This document shows, one piece after another, positions 57,223 to 64,000 of a stretch of 64,000 bases of DNA. The DNA lies in contig NZ_RIZG01000002.1 of assembly GCF_003721245.1 (NCBI RefSeq), forward strand, positions 411,912 through 475,911. The letters run 5' to 3'. The notes beneath the pieces were generated by a model, which was not told the origin of the DNA, searched no databases, and was given only the letters and a program-made list of their open reading frames with translations. The position numbers and the translations under genes are program-made. Numbering within the stretch: the stretch's first letter is position 1; every line of letters begins with the position of its first letter. The DNA is from Marinomonas hwangdonensis (lineage in GTDB: Bacteria > Pseudomonadota > Gammaproteobacteria > Pseudomonadales > Marinomonadaceae).

Positions 57223-59139
57223 TTGGCCCGTTTACCTGTAATTGTTGGCTTTGGCGGAATCAATTCGGCTGGTCGTACTTCTTCACATCAAGCCTACCGC
57301 CGTATTGTTTTTGATCTGCTTCCAGAATCAGTCCAACAGGATGTTTTACTTGATCTCGCAACGATCACAAACATGGCTGAACATAAAAACGGCCTTTGGT
57401 ATACCAACAGTGGGGAAGCATTAGATGCAGCAGCCCTAGTGGAAGGTATTGGTGATTCCTTGCTTGCTCGGACCTTAATTCGACGCATTCACCCCAGTTT
57501 GTTTGATGTTGACCATGTGGTGCTGCACAAGTCCACTACCTTGCACGCAGGTCAAGACAGTGAAAAGCTCAGTTTTACGATAAAAACGCGGTCTTTACCC
57601 AGCGATCGCCCGACAAACTGGCAAGTAAAAGCCTTGTCAGACAGCGTCAGCGAAGTCACTGTTGATGGTAACTTAGAGACCTTTATTAAGGATACTAAAC
57701 CCCTTTCCGTAAAAGCAGCGGGACAACTGCCAACGGGGTTTGATCCATCAAAACTCTACCAAAGCCGTAACCATCCCCGTGGATTACAAATGACCATTTA
57801 CGGCGCCTCCGACGCTGTAAAAAGCAGTGGTATTGATTGGGAAGTGATTCGTAGCAAGGTAGCGCCAGATCAAATCGCCGTTTATGCCGCTAACTCGATT
57901 GGACAAATGGACGACCTTGGTTTTGGAGGCATGCTAAAATCGGCCCTCATGGGCAAGCGCACAACCTCAAAGCACCTTCCTCTTGGCTATGCACAAATGC
58001 CTGCGGATTTTGTAAACGCTTATATTCTAGGCAGTGTTGGTAACGTTGGTACGTCAATCGGCGCTTGCGCGACCTACTTCTTTAACCTAGAAAAAGCCAT
58101 TGAAGGCATTAAGTCGGGGAAATTTCGTGTTGCCATGGTGGGTGGCAGTGATGCGCCTATCACGCCAGAAATCATAGAAGGTTTTAGAACCATGGGAGCG
58201 CTGGCTGAAGACGCAGCGCTGCTTGCTCTGGATCAAATCACAAACCAAGACGAGCCGGACCACACTCGCAGCTGTCGACCCTTTGCTCAAAATTGCGGTT
58301 TTACCATTGGTGAATCCAGCCAATGGACACTCTTGATGGACGATGAGCTTGCCATTGAGTTAGGTGCCGAGATATTTGGAGCCATACCAGCGGTATTTTC
58401 TTACGCTGACGGCCATAAAAAGTCCATATCAGCACCTGGTATAGGTAATTACCTGACCATGAGCAAGGCCATGGCTTATCTTCAAAACATCATAGGAAAT
58501 GATGGCCTAACCCAGCGAACCTTTATTCAAGCTCACGGCACAAGTACGCCACAAAACCGCATTACGGAATCACACGTACTCAGCCAAGCCGCAACTAGCT
58601 TTGGTGCCACAGGCATTCCAGTTGTAGCAATGAAAGCTTTTCTTGGTCATTCTCAGGGCACTGCGGGTGGAGATCAACTGCATTTATCCTTGGGTGTTTG
58701 GAAAGACGGTATACTGCCCGGCATTACGACATCTCATGCTATCGCTGAAGACGTTTACCAAGAAGGCTTGAAATTCCAACTCAAGCACCAAACCTACGGG
58801 AAAGACTATTTCGACGCCGCATTGCTTAATTCAAAGGGCTTTGGCGGCAACAACGCTACGGCGGTTTTGTTGTCTCCAAACCAGACAATGAAAATGCTCA
58901 AAAAACGTTATAGTGTTGAAGCTCTTGAGGCCTACCAAGCGAAAAACGCAGAGGTGGTTGCCGTCGCAGAAGACTACAATCAGGCCGCAATTCGTGGTGA
59001 AATATTGCCAACCTACAAATTTGGTTTTAACGTTCTAGGCGGTGAAGAGCTGACTATTTCAGATACCGAAATTCATCTACCAGGTTACGACCTTCCCGTC
59101 GATTTAAACCTTGAAAATGAATTTAGCGACTTAAAATAA
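57223..59139 (+). CDS. fabY: Beta-ketoacyl-ACP synthase FabY
   Basis: A 638-residue ketosynthase. The catalytic triad is Cys in SIGACATYFF, His in QAHGTSTPQN and His in FLGHSQGTAGG. The N-terminal extension (ARLPVIVGFGGINSAGRTS) and overall length match Pseudomonas PA5174 (FabY), which condenses acetyl-CoA with malonyl-ACP to start fatty acid synthesis in place of FabH (recalled). The start is a TTG at 57223 with GAGGA upstream. Its stop codon sits inside a perfect hairpin. It probably has its own promoter in the 108-base gap before it. Confidence 0.88.
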   Translation: MARLPVIVGFGGINSAGRTSSHQAYRRIVFDLLPESVQQDVLLDLATITNMAEHKNGLWYTNSGEALDAAALVEGIGDSLLARTLIRRIHPSLFDVDHVVLHKSTTLHAGQDSEKLSFTIKTRSLPSDRPTNWQVKALSDSVSEVTVDGNLETFIKDTKPLSVKAAGQLPTGFDPSKLYQSRNHPRGLQMTIYGASDAVKSSGIDWEVIRSKVAPDQIAVYAANSIGQMDDLGFGGMLKSALMGKRTTSKHLPLGYAQMPADFVNAYILGSVGNVGTSIGACATYFFNLEKAIEGIKSGKFRVAMVGGSDAPITPEIIEGFRTMGALAEDAALLALDQITNQDEPDHTRSCRPFAQNCGFTIGESSQWTLLMDDELAIELGAEIFGAIPAVFSYADGHKKSISAPGIGNYLTMSKAMAYLQNIIGNDGLTQRTFIQAHGTSTPQNRITESHVLSQAATSFGATGIPVVAMKAFLGHSQGTAGGDQLHLSLGVWKDGILPGITTSHAIAEDVYQEGLKFQLKHQTYGKDYFDAALLNSKGFGGNNATAVLLSPNQTMKMLKKRYSVEALEAYQAKNAEVVAVAEDYNQAAIRGEILPTYKFGFNVLGGEELTISDTEIHLPGYDLPVDLNLENEFSDLK

Positions 59140-59154
59140 GTCGCTAAATTCATT
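59116..59154. repeat. Perfect 18-bp hairpin covering the fabY stop codon
   Basis: AATGAATTTAGCGACTTA (59116-59133) is exactly complementary to 59137-59154 with a three-base loop. The fabY TAA (59137-59139) is the first codon of the right arm. It could slow 3' decay or help end transcription on the minus strand, together with the next hairpin. Confidence 0.7.
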
Positions 59155-59195
59155 GGCTAATACCGAGTGGTATATCAGGTATTAGCCAATTCTTT
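59153..59195. terminator. Terminator between fabY and the LysR gene
   Basis: TTGGCTAATACC (59153-59164) pairs perfectly with GGTATTAGCCAA (59178-59189), followed on the plus strand by TTCTTTTTG. The LysR stop lies in the loop. It ends fabY transcription, and the hairpin before it may serve the opposite strand. Confidence 0.75.
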
Positions 59196-60065
59196 TTGTA
59201 GAAAATCTAGTAACAACTGCACTTTTCTCGACATGAGCTTACGTTGCGGATAGATCGCATGAAAGCAAATCTCGTACCCCTTATAACTTGGCAAAAGGTC
59301 GACCAACTCCCCTCTCTCAATGTGTTTTTCCACCAGAAAATCAGGCTGATAAATCACCCCTAATCCCGCCAAAGCAAAACGCACTAAAGCTCCACCGTTG
59401 TTCACTTTAAAGCGACCAGTCACGGTTATATTTTTAGTCTCTCCCTGCGCGTCAATCAGCGACCATCGGTCGGGAATGGCAGAATTGCTATACAAAAGAC
59501 AAGAATGACTTTTTAAGTCATCAAGACCCTGTGGCATCCCATGAACAGCCACATAGTCAGGCGAAGCACACACATACCCTTTGCCATAGCAAAGGGGACG
59601 AGCAACGAATTGATCACCACCCAAATCCCCCCCTCGAATGGCAACATCAACTCCAGACTCTGTCATATCCACTCTCTTGTCACTAAAATCTACATCGAAT
59701 TCAATATCAGGATACAAGCGTGAAAAGCAATCTAATAAAGGGACGATATGAGACAACCCGAAATCCATAGGAACACTGATCTTTAGTAAACCTTTAGGTT
59801 TTTGTACTAACTCCCCCATGTCACTTTCAGCTTCTTCAACAGCATCCAGTATCGCAATACAATGTTGATAATATTTTCGGCCAGCATGGGTGATACTGAT
59901 ATTACGAGTGTTTCTTTGGAGTAATTTCGTCCCTAACTCCTCTTCTATCGAGTTAACAAAACGTGTCACCATAGGACGGGAAATACCGAGTGAATCGCTC
60001 GCTACCTTAAAGCTTTCAGCCTCGTAAACACGGCAAAATACCTTCATTGCTTGAAACTTATCCAC
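59175..60065 (-). CDS. LysR-family transcriptional regulator
   Basis: A 296-residue regulator with the winged helix-turn-helix at the N-terminus (AMKVFCRVYEAESFKVASDSLGISRPMVTRFVNSIEEELG) and a two-lobe effector-binding domain (about 90-296, KISVPMDFGLSHIVPLLDCF). The start is probably the GTG at 60065 with GGG upstream. It is divergent from yceI, separated by 175 bases, so yceI is a likely target. The pattern DMTESGVDVAIRGG is typical of the CrgA/TolR-like branch. Confidence 0.9.
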   Translation of the reverse strand: MDKFQAMKVFCRVYEAESFKVASDSLGISRPMVTRFVNSIEEELGTKLLQRNTRNISITHAGRKYYQHCIAILDAVEEAESDMGELVQKPKGLLKISVPMDFGLSHIVPLLDCFSRLYPDIEFDVDFSDKRVDMTESGVDVAIRGGDLGGDQFVARPLCYGKGYVCASPDYVAVHGMPQGLDDLKSHSCLLYSNSAIPDRWSLIDAQGETKNITVTGRFKVNNGGALVRFALAGLGVIYQPDFLVEKHIERGELVDLLPSYKGYEICFHAIYPQRKLMSRKVQLLLDFLQKELANT

Positions 60066-60240
60066 ACATTTACCCTATAAATTAAAAATAATGATTAGAT
60101 AGAATTGTTCTATACGGAATAAGACTAGCCTTAAGATTATTTCTTTAAAGTTAATATTGAATTGTATTTTAAGGTAATTATTTATCAAATGAAAAGAGTT
60201 AAACTAATTTCATGTTTAATCATCCATAAAGGACGTTATT

Positions 60241-60780
60241 ATGAAAATCATTACTCTGCTTTCCCTTGGTCTTGCCTCTACGATCGCTGTTGCTGCTGAC
60301 TACAAAGTTGACCCAGCTCACTCTGCGGTCACTTTCGAAGTGGGCCACCTTGGCGTTAGTACCACTCCAGGACGTTTTAACGAAATGGAAGGCAATTATT
60401 CCTACTCTGACGATGGCAAAACCGGCGAAGTGTCTTTCGTGATTCAATCCGCCAGTATTGACACTAACCACGAAGCACGTGACAAACATTTGCGCAGCCC
60501 AGATTTTCTTAACGTAAAACAGTTTCCAACATTAACCTTCAAAAGCACGTCTTTTGACGGCGAGAAACTGGTAGGGGATTTAACCCTGCATGGCGTGACT
60601 AAAACCGTTACTTTTGATGTGGAAAAAATTGGCGAAGGCACAGATCCTTGGGGTGGCTACCGCTCTGGTTTTGAAGCCAGCACGGAAATCAATCGCAGTG
60701 ACTTTGGTATTACCTACTTCATCCCAGGTGTGTCCGATAAAACAGACATCACGGTTTACGTCGAAGGCATTCGTCAGTAA
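60241..60780 (+). CDS. yceI: YceI-family periplasmic protein
   Basis: A 179-residue secreted lipocalin-like protein. The signal peptide MKIITLLSLGLASTIAVAA is cut before DYK, and the mature start DYKVDPAHSAVTFEVGHLGVS, LRSPDFLNVKQFPTLTFKST and LTLHGVTKTVTFDVE are YceI hallmarks. It binds polyisoprenoids and is induced by base or osmotic change in enteric bacteria. AAAGGA precedes the ATG. A LysR gene is divergent from it, and a terminator follows. Confidence 0.95.
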   Translation: MKIITLLSLGLASTIAVAADYKVDPAHSAVTFEVGHLGVSTTPGRFNEMEGNYSYSDDGKTGEVSFVIQSASIDTNHEARDKHLRSPDFLNVKQFPTLTFKSTSFDGEKLVGDLTLHGVTKTVTFDVEKIGEGTDPWGGYRSGFEASTEINRSDFGITYFIPGVSDKTDITVYVEGIRQ

Positions 60781-60792
60781 TCGTTTATTACA

Positions 60793-60813
60793 GGCGCTTA
60801 AAAGCGCTTTTTA
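60793..60813 (+). terminator. Rho-independent terminator of yceI
   Basis: GCGCTT and AAGCGC pair around a two- to six-base loop and are followed by six T. Confidence 0.8.
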
Positions 60814-60858
60814 AACCAAAACCTAAGTCAATATTGCAGTCAAAATAGGAAAAGCACC

Positions 60859-61734
60859 GTGTACGATCAAGCTAGCAATACCAATATTATTATGTTGTTA
60901 AACACAGCAATTTACCCCTTTATTGCTGCGTTAATAACCAGTTTCATTGTTAGCCGACTGGCGCGCGGGGCTTCCTTACTTGGCGGCTTTGCTGGCTTCG
61001 CTGTTGGGCTTGGCCTGGTACACCCAGGCCTGAGTTTCCCACCCAACCAAGCCATTGATTACTACTCAATGTGTATCCTGATCGCCATTATTGTATGGGG
61101 ATGCTTAACGCTGGGTAAGGCCTCTGCGGCTTTAAACGTCGTCGTTTTAGCACTGTTTAGTGGCTCTTTTTACCTTCTACTCAATCCAGTACTGACACAT
61201 TCTGGCATGGTAGTTAGCCTTAGCTGGGCGGTCGCGTGCGGCTTGACGGTCTCTTTTTATTATCTCATTCTGAATAAAACAAAAAATTCAGAGACATTCC
61301 AAACCGAAGGTCAACGTCGCTTTTACAAACAAATTCCATTTATTGGGTTCGTGATAGTTGCAGGCGGTGCTGCCCCAGTCGTATCGATTGGAGGAAGCCT
61401 ATTAATTGGACAACTCTTAGGGGTTTTTAGTGCAGCCTTATCTGGCTACCTTGTTATTAATTACTTCACACAGGCACTCAACGACAAGGCAAGCAATGCA
61501 GCACAGAGCGCTGCCCTATTACTGATCTTAGGCGGTTTACTGACACAGAGTCATGTACTTGCCGACATCCCTCTGTATGTCACTTTGATGTTTGTGGCAA
61601 ACGCATTTGTTACTCCCGTCATCATGACCCTAAGTAACAAATTGAAACACATTTTAATTGGCCAACTGATGTTTACCGTAGCAACAAGCGGCTTAAGTTT
61701 GTGGCTGGTATGGCCTGCAGGCAGCTTATATTAA
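60859..61734 (+). CDS. Multi-span membrane protein of unknown function
   Basis: A 291-residue protein with about eight hydrophobic segments, e.g. AIYPFIAALITSFIVS near the start and GQLMFTVATSGLSLWLVW at the end. Gly- and Ala-rich turns (GGFAGFAVGLGLVHPG, GGAAPVVSIGGSLLIG) suggest a transporter-like or electron-transfer membrane fold, but I recognise no family. The start is a GTG with AGGA upstream. It follows yceI after a terminator and ends in a bidirectional hairpin. Confidence 0.62.
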   Translation: MYDQASNTNIIMLLNTAIYPFIAALITSFIVSRLARGASLLGGFAGFAVGLGLVHPGLSFPPNQAIDYYSMCILIAIIVWGCLTLGKASAALNVVVLALFSGSFYLLLNPVLTHSGMVVSLSWAVACGLTVSFYYLILNKTKNSETFQTEGQRRFYKQIPFIGFVIVAGGAAPVVSIGGSLLIGQLLGVFSAALSGYLVINYFTQALNDKASNAAQSAALLLILGGLLTQSHVLADIPLYVTLMFVANAFVTPVIMTLSNKLKHILIGQLMFTVATSGLSLWLVWPAGSLY

Positions 61735-61751
61735 TAGACCATAAGAGATGA

Positions 61752-61779
61752 TTTTTAGGGGGGATTACCCCCTGAAAAT
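61752..61779. terminator. Bidirectional terminator at the end of two convergent genes
   Basis: TTTTTAGGGGG and CCCCCTGAAAA pair with one mismatch around a GATTA loop; both strands have A/T-rich tails. The stop codon of the minus-strand DUF1761 gene falls in the loop. Confidence 0.68.
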
Positions 61780-62181
61780 TGAACGTGAAGGTTGCCACAG
61801 AGGCAAAATAATCGCCGCTATAAGGCAATTCACTATACCGAAGGAAAGCAAATAGAAAACCTCTATTTGGTTCAAATCTAGATGCAAACTGACAAAAACA
61901 GCGTTAGGAAAAAAGATAAATAACCAAGTACCCACCACGAGAGAAAAACGACCGATACCAGACAGCCCTTTCGCTTTTACCAACAACCATGCAGTAAACA
62001 TTAAGTACGCGATAACAGAAAGGGGGAAAACCGTCATAACAGCGACAGAAGGTATGTTTGTTCCCTGCTCTGATGACAAGCGCCCCAAAAACTCGATGGG
62101 CGTAGAAGCATACCAGAGCACACCCACCAACATCTGAAGGATAAAAGCGAACACGACAGCCTTGTAATTTATTTTGTACAC
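61765..62181 (-). CDS. DUF1761-family membrane protein
   Basis: A 138-residue protein with four hydrophobic segments. The N-terminal AVVFAFILQMLVGVLWYAST and the general layout match DUF1761 proteins, small membrane proteins of unknown function. The start is a GTG with AGGT upstream. It is convergent with the membrane gene before it and upstream of the RmlD-like gene on the same strand, though a promoter of its own is possible. Confidence 0.72.
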   Translation of the reverse strand: MYKINYKAVVFAFILQMLVGVLWYASTPIEFLGRLSSEQGTNIPSVAVMTVFPLSVIAYLMFTAWLLVKAKGLSGIGRFSLVVGTWLFIFFPNAVFVSLHLDLNQIEVFYLLSFGIVNCLIAAIILPLWQPSRSIFRG

Positions 62182-62213
62182 ACCTACCTCAACTATTCAT
62201 TAAATCCAATTGA

Positions 62214-63101
62214 CTATGGGCTTTTACTGGCCTGACAAAGCTGTTTTACTAGCGTTCGCAACTTAGAGCGCCAAGGACGTTGTTTTATACCAAAATGATT
62301 AAATACCCTACGGCATGACAAAGATTGGCGTTTCATGATGGTAATATCATCGATTTGGAGAAATGAATCCGTAATCACTTCCACATCAACTTGCTCTTTT
62401 GGATTAAATTGACTGGATGTAGCAACAATCGCTTCAACCAAACCAACCCAACTGATTTCTTCTGCGCAGCAATAATGATAAATGCCCGTATTTTGAGAGC
62501 CATAATGCCCTTGATTCACCATGGAGAGCACCACGCGACTTAAATCAGACACAGGAGTTGGGCTGCCTATCAAATCGTCCTTATAAGCCAGATTAACACC
62601 ATCTTGGATCAAACCCAGCGTTCGACAAACAAAATCGTCACCCTTACCACTAAAAAGCCAGCCAGTTCGCAGCACAATATTGTCAGGATTACTCAACACT
62701 ATGGATTCTGTTTTAACCAAAGCTAGTGCGTAAGGATCAGTACTGTCTGGAGTATCCGTCTCGGCATAAGGTGCATCCTTACTGCCCGAAAATACTCTTG
62801 CGCTACTAATCATGATCAGAGGTTTGCCCGTCTGCTTACTTAAATACTCTAGCGTTGATTGAAACTTACCGTAGTTGTCTTGAAGGGCAAGTCGTAGACT
62901 CAAGGCATCAATCACCACATCGTACTTTATGGCCTCCAGCTGAGGCAGCTGATTCCGATCAAGCAACATAGATTCATCAGGGCAAACCCATTCAAACCCA
63001 GGCTTGCCTTCAGAAAATGACAACAGAGACGAGCCGACTTCGGTATTACTCCCCAGCAATAAAACACGAATAGGAGCATTGATATCTTGTGAATTGTTCA
63101 A
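62214..63101 (-). CDS. RmlD-like sugar-nucleotide reductase family protein, catalytic Lys missing
   Basis: A 295-residue extended short-chain dehydrogenase-like protein of the RmlD / MAT-beta kind. The cofactor motif is LLGSNTEVGSS, and ISSARVFSGSKDAPYAETD aligns with the family's STDYVFDG. The YxxxK pair is broken: after the Tyr comes ALALVKTE, so Leu stands where Lys is expected. It may bind NAD(P) without reducing a sugar. The start is a TTG at 63101 with GAGGA upstream, and it overlaps the tatD stop by four bases. Confidence 0.78.
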   Translation of the reverse strand: MNNSQDINAPIRVLLLGSNTEVGSSLLSFSEGKPGFEWVCPDESMLLDRNQLPQLEAIKYDVVIDALSLRLALQDNYGKFQSTLEYLSKQTGKPLIMISSARVFSGSKDAPYAETDTPDSTDPYALALVKTESIVLSNPDNIVLRTGWLFSGKGDDFVCRTLGLIQDGVNLAYKDDLIGSPTPVSDLSRVVLSMVNQGHYGSQNTGIYHYCCAEEISWVGLVEAIVATSSQFNPKEQVDVEVITDSFLQIDDITIMKRQSLSCRRVFNHFGIKQRPWRSKLRTLVKQLCQASKSP

Positions 63102-63877
63102 AGTAAATCCTCATTCCACTTAGGAAAAACACTTAGCAGGTTTTCATAGGCCTGACGTGTGACCTGATCGACATCTTCTTCTCTTATGTTGGCAATGTGC
63201 TGCACAATACAAGGAAGAGACAAGGGGGTATTTGTCTGCCCCTGAAAACCACTGATTGGCATATCAGGCGAATCCGTTTCAAGCACATAGTCTCTAGCGT
63301 CTAAAGACGCCAGTACGCGATGCGCTTTTTTGGCCCGAGGATACGTCACAGTACCGCCAATGCCCAACACAAAACCCAGCGCGGTGAATCGCTTGGCCTG
63401 TTCAAGGCTGCCATTAAAAGCATGAACAATACCGCCCCTATCAAAACCACCTTGCCGTAAGCACTTTAATACCAAATCATAACTCTTTCTTGCGTGCAAT
63501 ATAACAGGCAATCGTAACATCTTAGCCACACTGAGCTGGCGCAATAAATACGCCTTCTGAATATCCATATCAACCGCTCCCGGCCAACAGTCCAGACCGA
63601 TTTCACCGACCGCCATAACACGCTCAGTGTCACACTGTTCAGCGAGCCCATCTATCTGCTTCAAAGTGGCTTCTCGCAAAAAGTACGGATGCAAACCATA
63701 AGCAACACGCCAAGTCGGATAACGCTTAACCAAATGATTAATCTTCCCCCAACTCTCGAACCGCGTGGCAGGCACCAAAAAACCCGACACACCTTGCTCG
63801 GCACATCGAACCATTAGTTCATCACGCTGGCCATCGAAAACGGCTAAGTCAAGATGGCAGTGGCTATCAATTAACAT
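63098..63877 (-). CDS. tatD: TatD-family metal-dependent deoxyribonuclease
   Basis: A 259-residue TIM-barrel hydrolase. The metal ligands are visible in DSHCHLD near the start, VGEIGLDCW, the His in VILHARKSY and VHAFNGS, and the Asp in LETDSPD. TatD proteins act as 3'-5' DNases. It sits in a two-gene unit with the RmlD-like gene, whose start it overlaps. It is the last gene before the window edge. Confidence 0.95.
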   Translation of the reverse strand: MLIDSHCHLDLAVFDGQRDELMVRCAEQGVSGFLVPATRFESWGKINHLVKRYPTWRVAYGLHPYFLREATLKQIDGLAEQCDTERVMAVGEIGLDCWPGAVDMDIQKAYLLRQLSVAKMLRLPVILHARKSYDLVLKCLRQGGFDRGGIVHAFNGSLEQAKRFTALGFVLGIGGTVTYPRAKKAHRVLASLDARDYVLETDSPDMPISGFQGQTNTPLSLPCIVQHIANIREEDVDQVTRQAYENLLSVFPKWNEDLL

Positions 63878-63927
63878 AGAAAAAACATACGCTTATAGTT
63901 TATTCAACAACATCGCCCTAAAACGAC

Positions 63928-63973
63928 ATCACTACTCACCTTAAAAACACAATCACTACTTACCTTAAAAACA
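63928..63973. repeat. Two tandem 22-bp repeats
   Basis: ATCACTACTCACCTTAAAAA is the start of the first copy (63928-63949) and recurs at 63952-63973 with a single C-to-T change and a two-base spacer. Only two copies are present. They lie between tatD and a terminator hairpin of the next minus-strand gene. Confidence 0.7.
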
Positions 63974-64000
63974 AAAAAAGCCGTGCAAACGCACAGCTTT
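63973..64000 (-). terminator. Rho-independent terminator cut by the window edge
   Basis: On the minus strand AAAGC, one mismatch, GTGC and their complement (63977-64000) form a hairpin followed by seven T. It ends a minus-strand gene lying beyond the window. Confidence 0.72.

Noticed and set aside
63928..63973. CRISPR array
   Set aside because: Only two repeats with a two-base spacer and no cas genes.

Overview
The window looks like a chromosomal segment of a marine gammaproteobacterium of the Oceanospirillales/Pseudomonas branch, most probably Marinomonas or a close relative. This is inferred from remembered gene order and protein resemblance: a polar-flagellum cluster of the fleQSR-fliEFGHIJ type, a FabY-type ketoacyl synthase, an AsrA-like second Lon, a bioBFHCD block, and rpsF-rpsR-membrane protein-rplI-dnaB. 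No database search was possible. Genes are packed tightly on both strands. I see no rRNA, tRNA, insertion sequence, prophage or CRISPR array.

Region 1 (1-15.3 kb, minus strand) is a flagellar cluster. In transcription order it holds a FleQ-like protein without a AAA+ domain, fleS, fleR, fliE, fliF, fliG, fliH, fliI, fliJ, four regulatory genes and the start of fliK. The four are a protein with a CheA/CheW-like remnant, a TM-HAMP-PAS-like protein translationally coupled to it, a STAS protein, and a degenerate-receiver/PP2C/anti-sigma-kinase protein. fliK has its own good sigma-54 promoter.

Region 2 (15.4-22.2 kb) is biotin synthesis: bioB-F-H-C-D on the minus strand, comF and bioA on the plus strand. 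A BirA-like operator overlaps a sigma-70 promoter between bioB and comF and lies partly inside the comF reading frame.

Region 3 (22.3-34.0 kb) has a PAS chemoreceptor, dnaB, the rpsF-rpsR-membrane protein-rplI operon with its promoter and terminator, a MipA-like outer membrane protein, two EamA transporters, and thiBPQ (thiamine uptake) behind a clear TPP riboswitch.

Region 4 (34.0-44.7 kb) builds the LPS inner core: hldE-msbA-waaA (minus), an AGE-family epimerase and hldD-waaF-WaaE-like transferase (plus), then GT4 and GT9 glycosyltransferases (minus).

Region 5 (44.9-64 kb) is mixed housekeeping: a small unknown protein, a sulfurtransferase, a TlyA-like methyltransferase, a MATE pump, a Lon-type protease, upp, a LysE exporter with a TetR regulator, a diguanylate cyclase, YqjG, a Bax-like protein, FabY, a LysR regulator, YceI, two membrane proteins, an RmlD-like protein and TatD. 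The 53.36-53.85 kb gap holds a strong orphan terminator preceded by a 24-codon reading frame, a candidate sRNA or micropeptide gene.

TTG and GTG starts with good Shine-Dalgarno sequences are frequent. Several starts given here are therefore shorter than the longest open frame.
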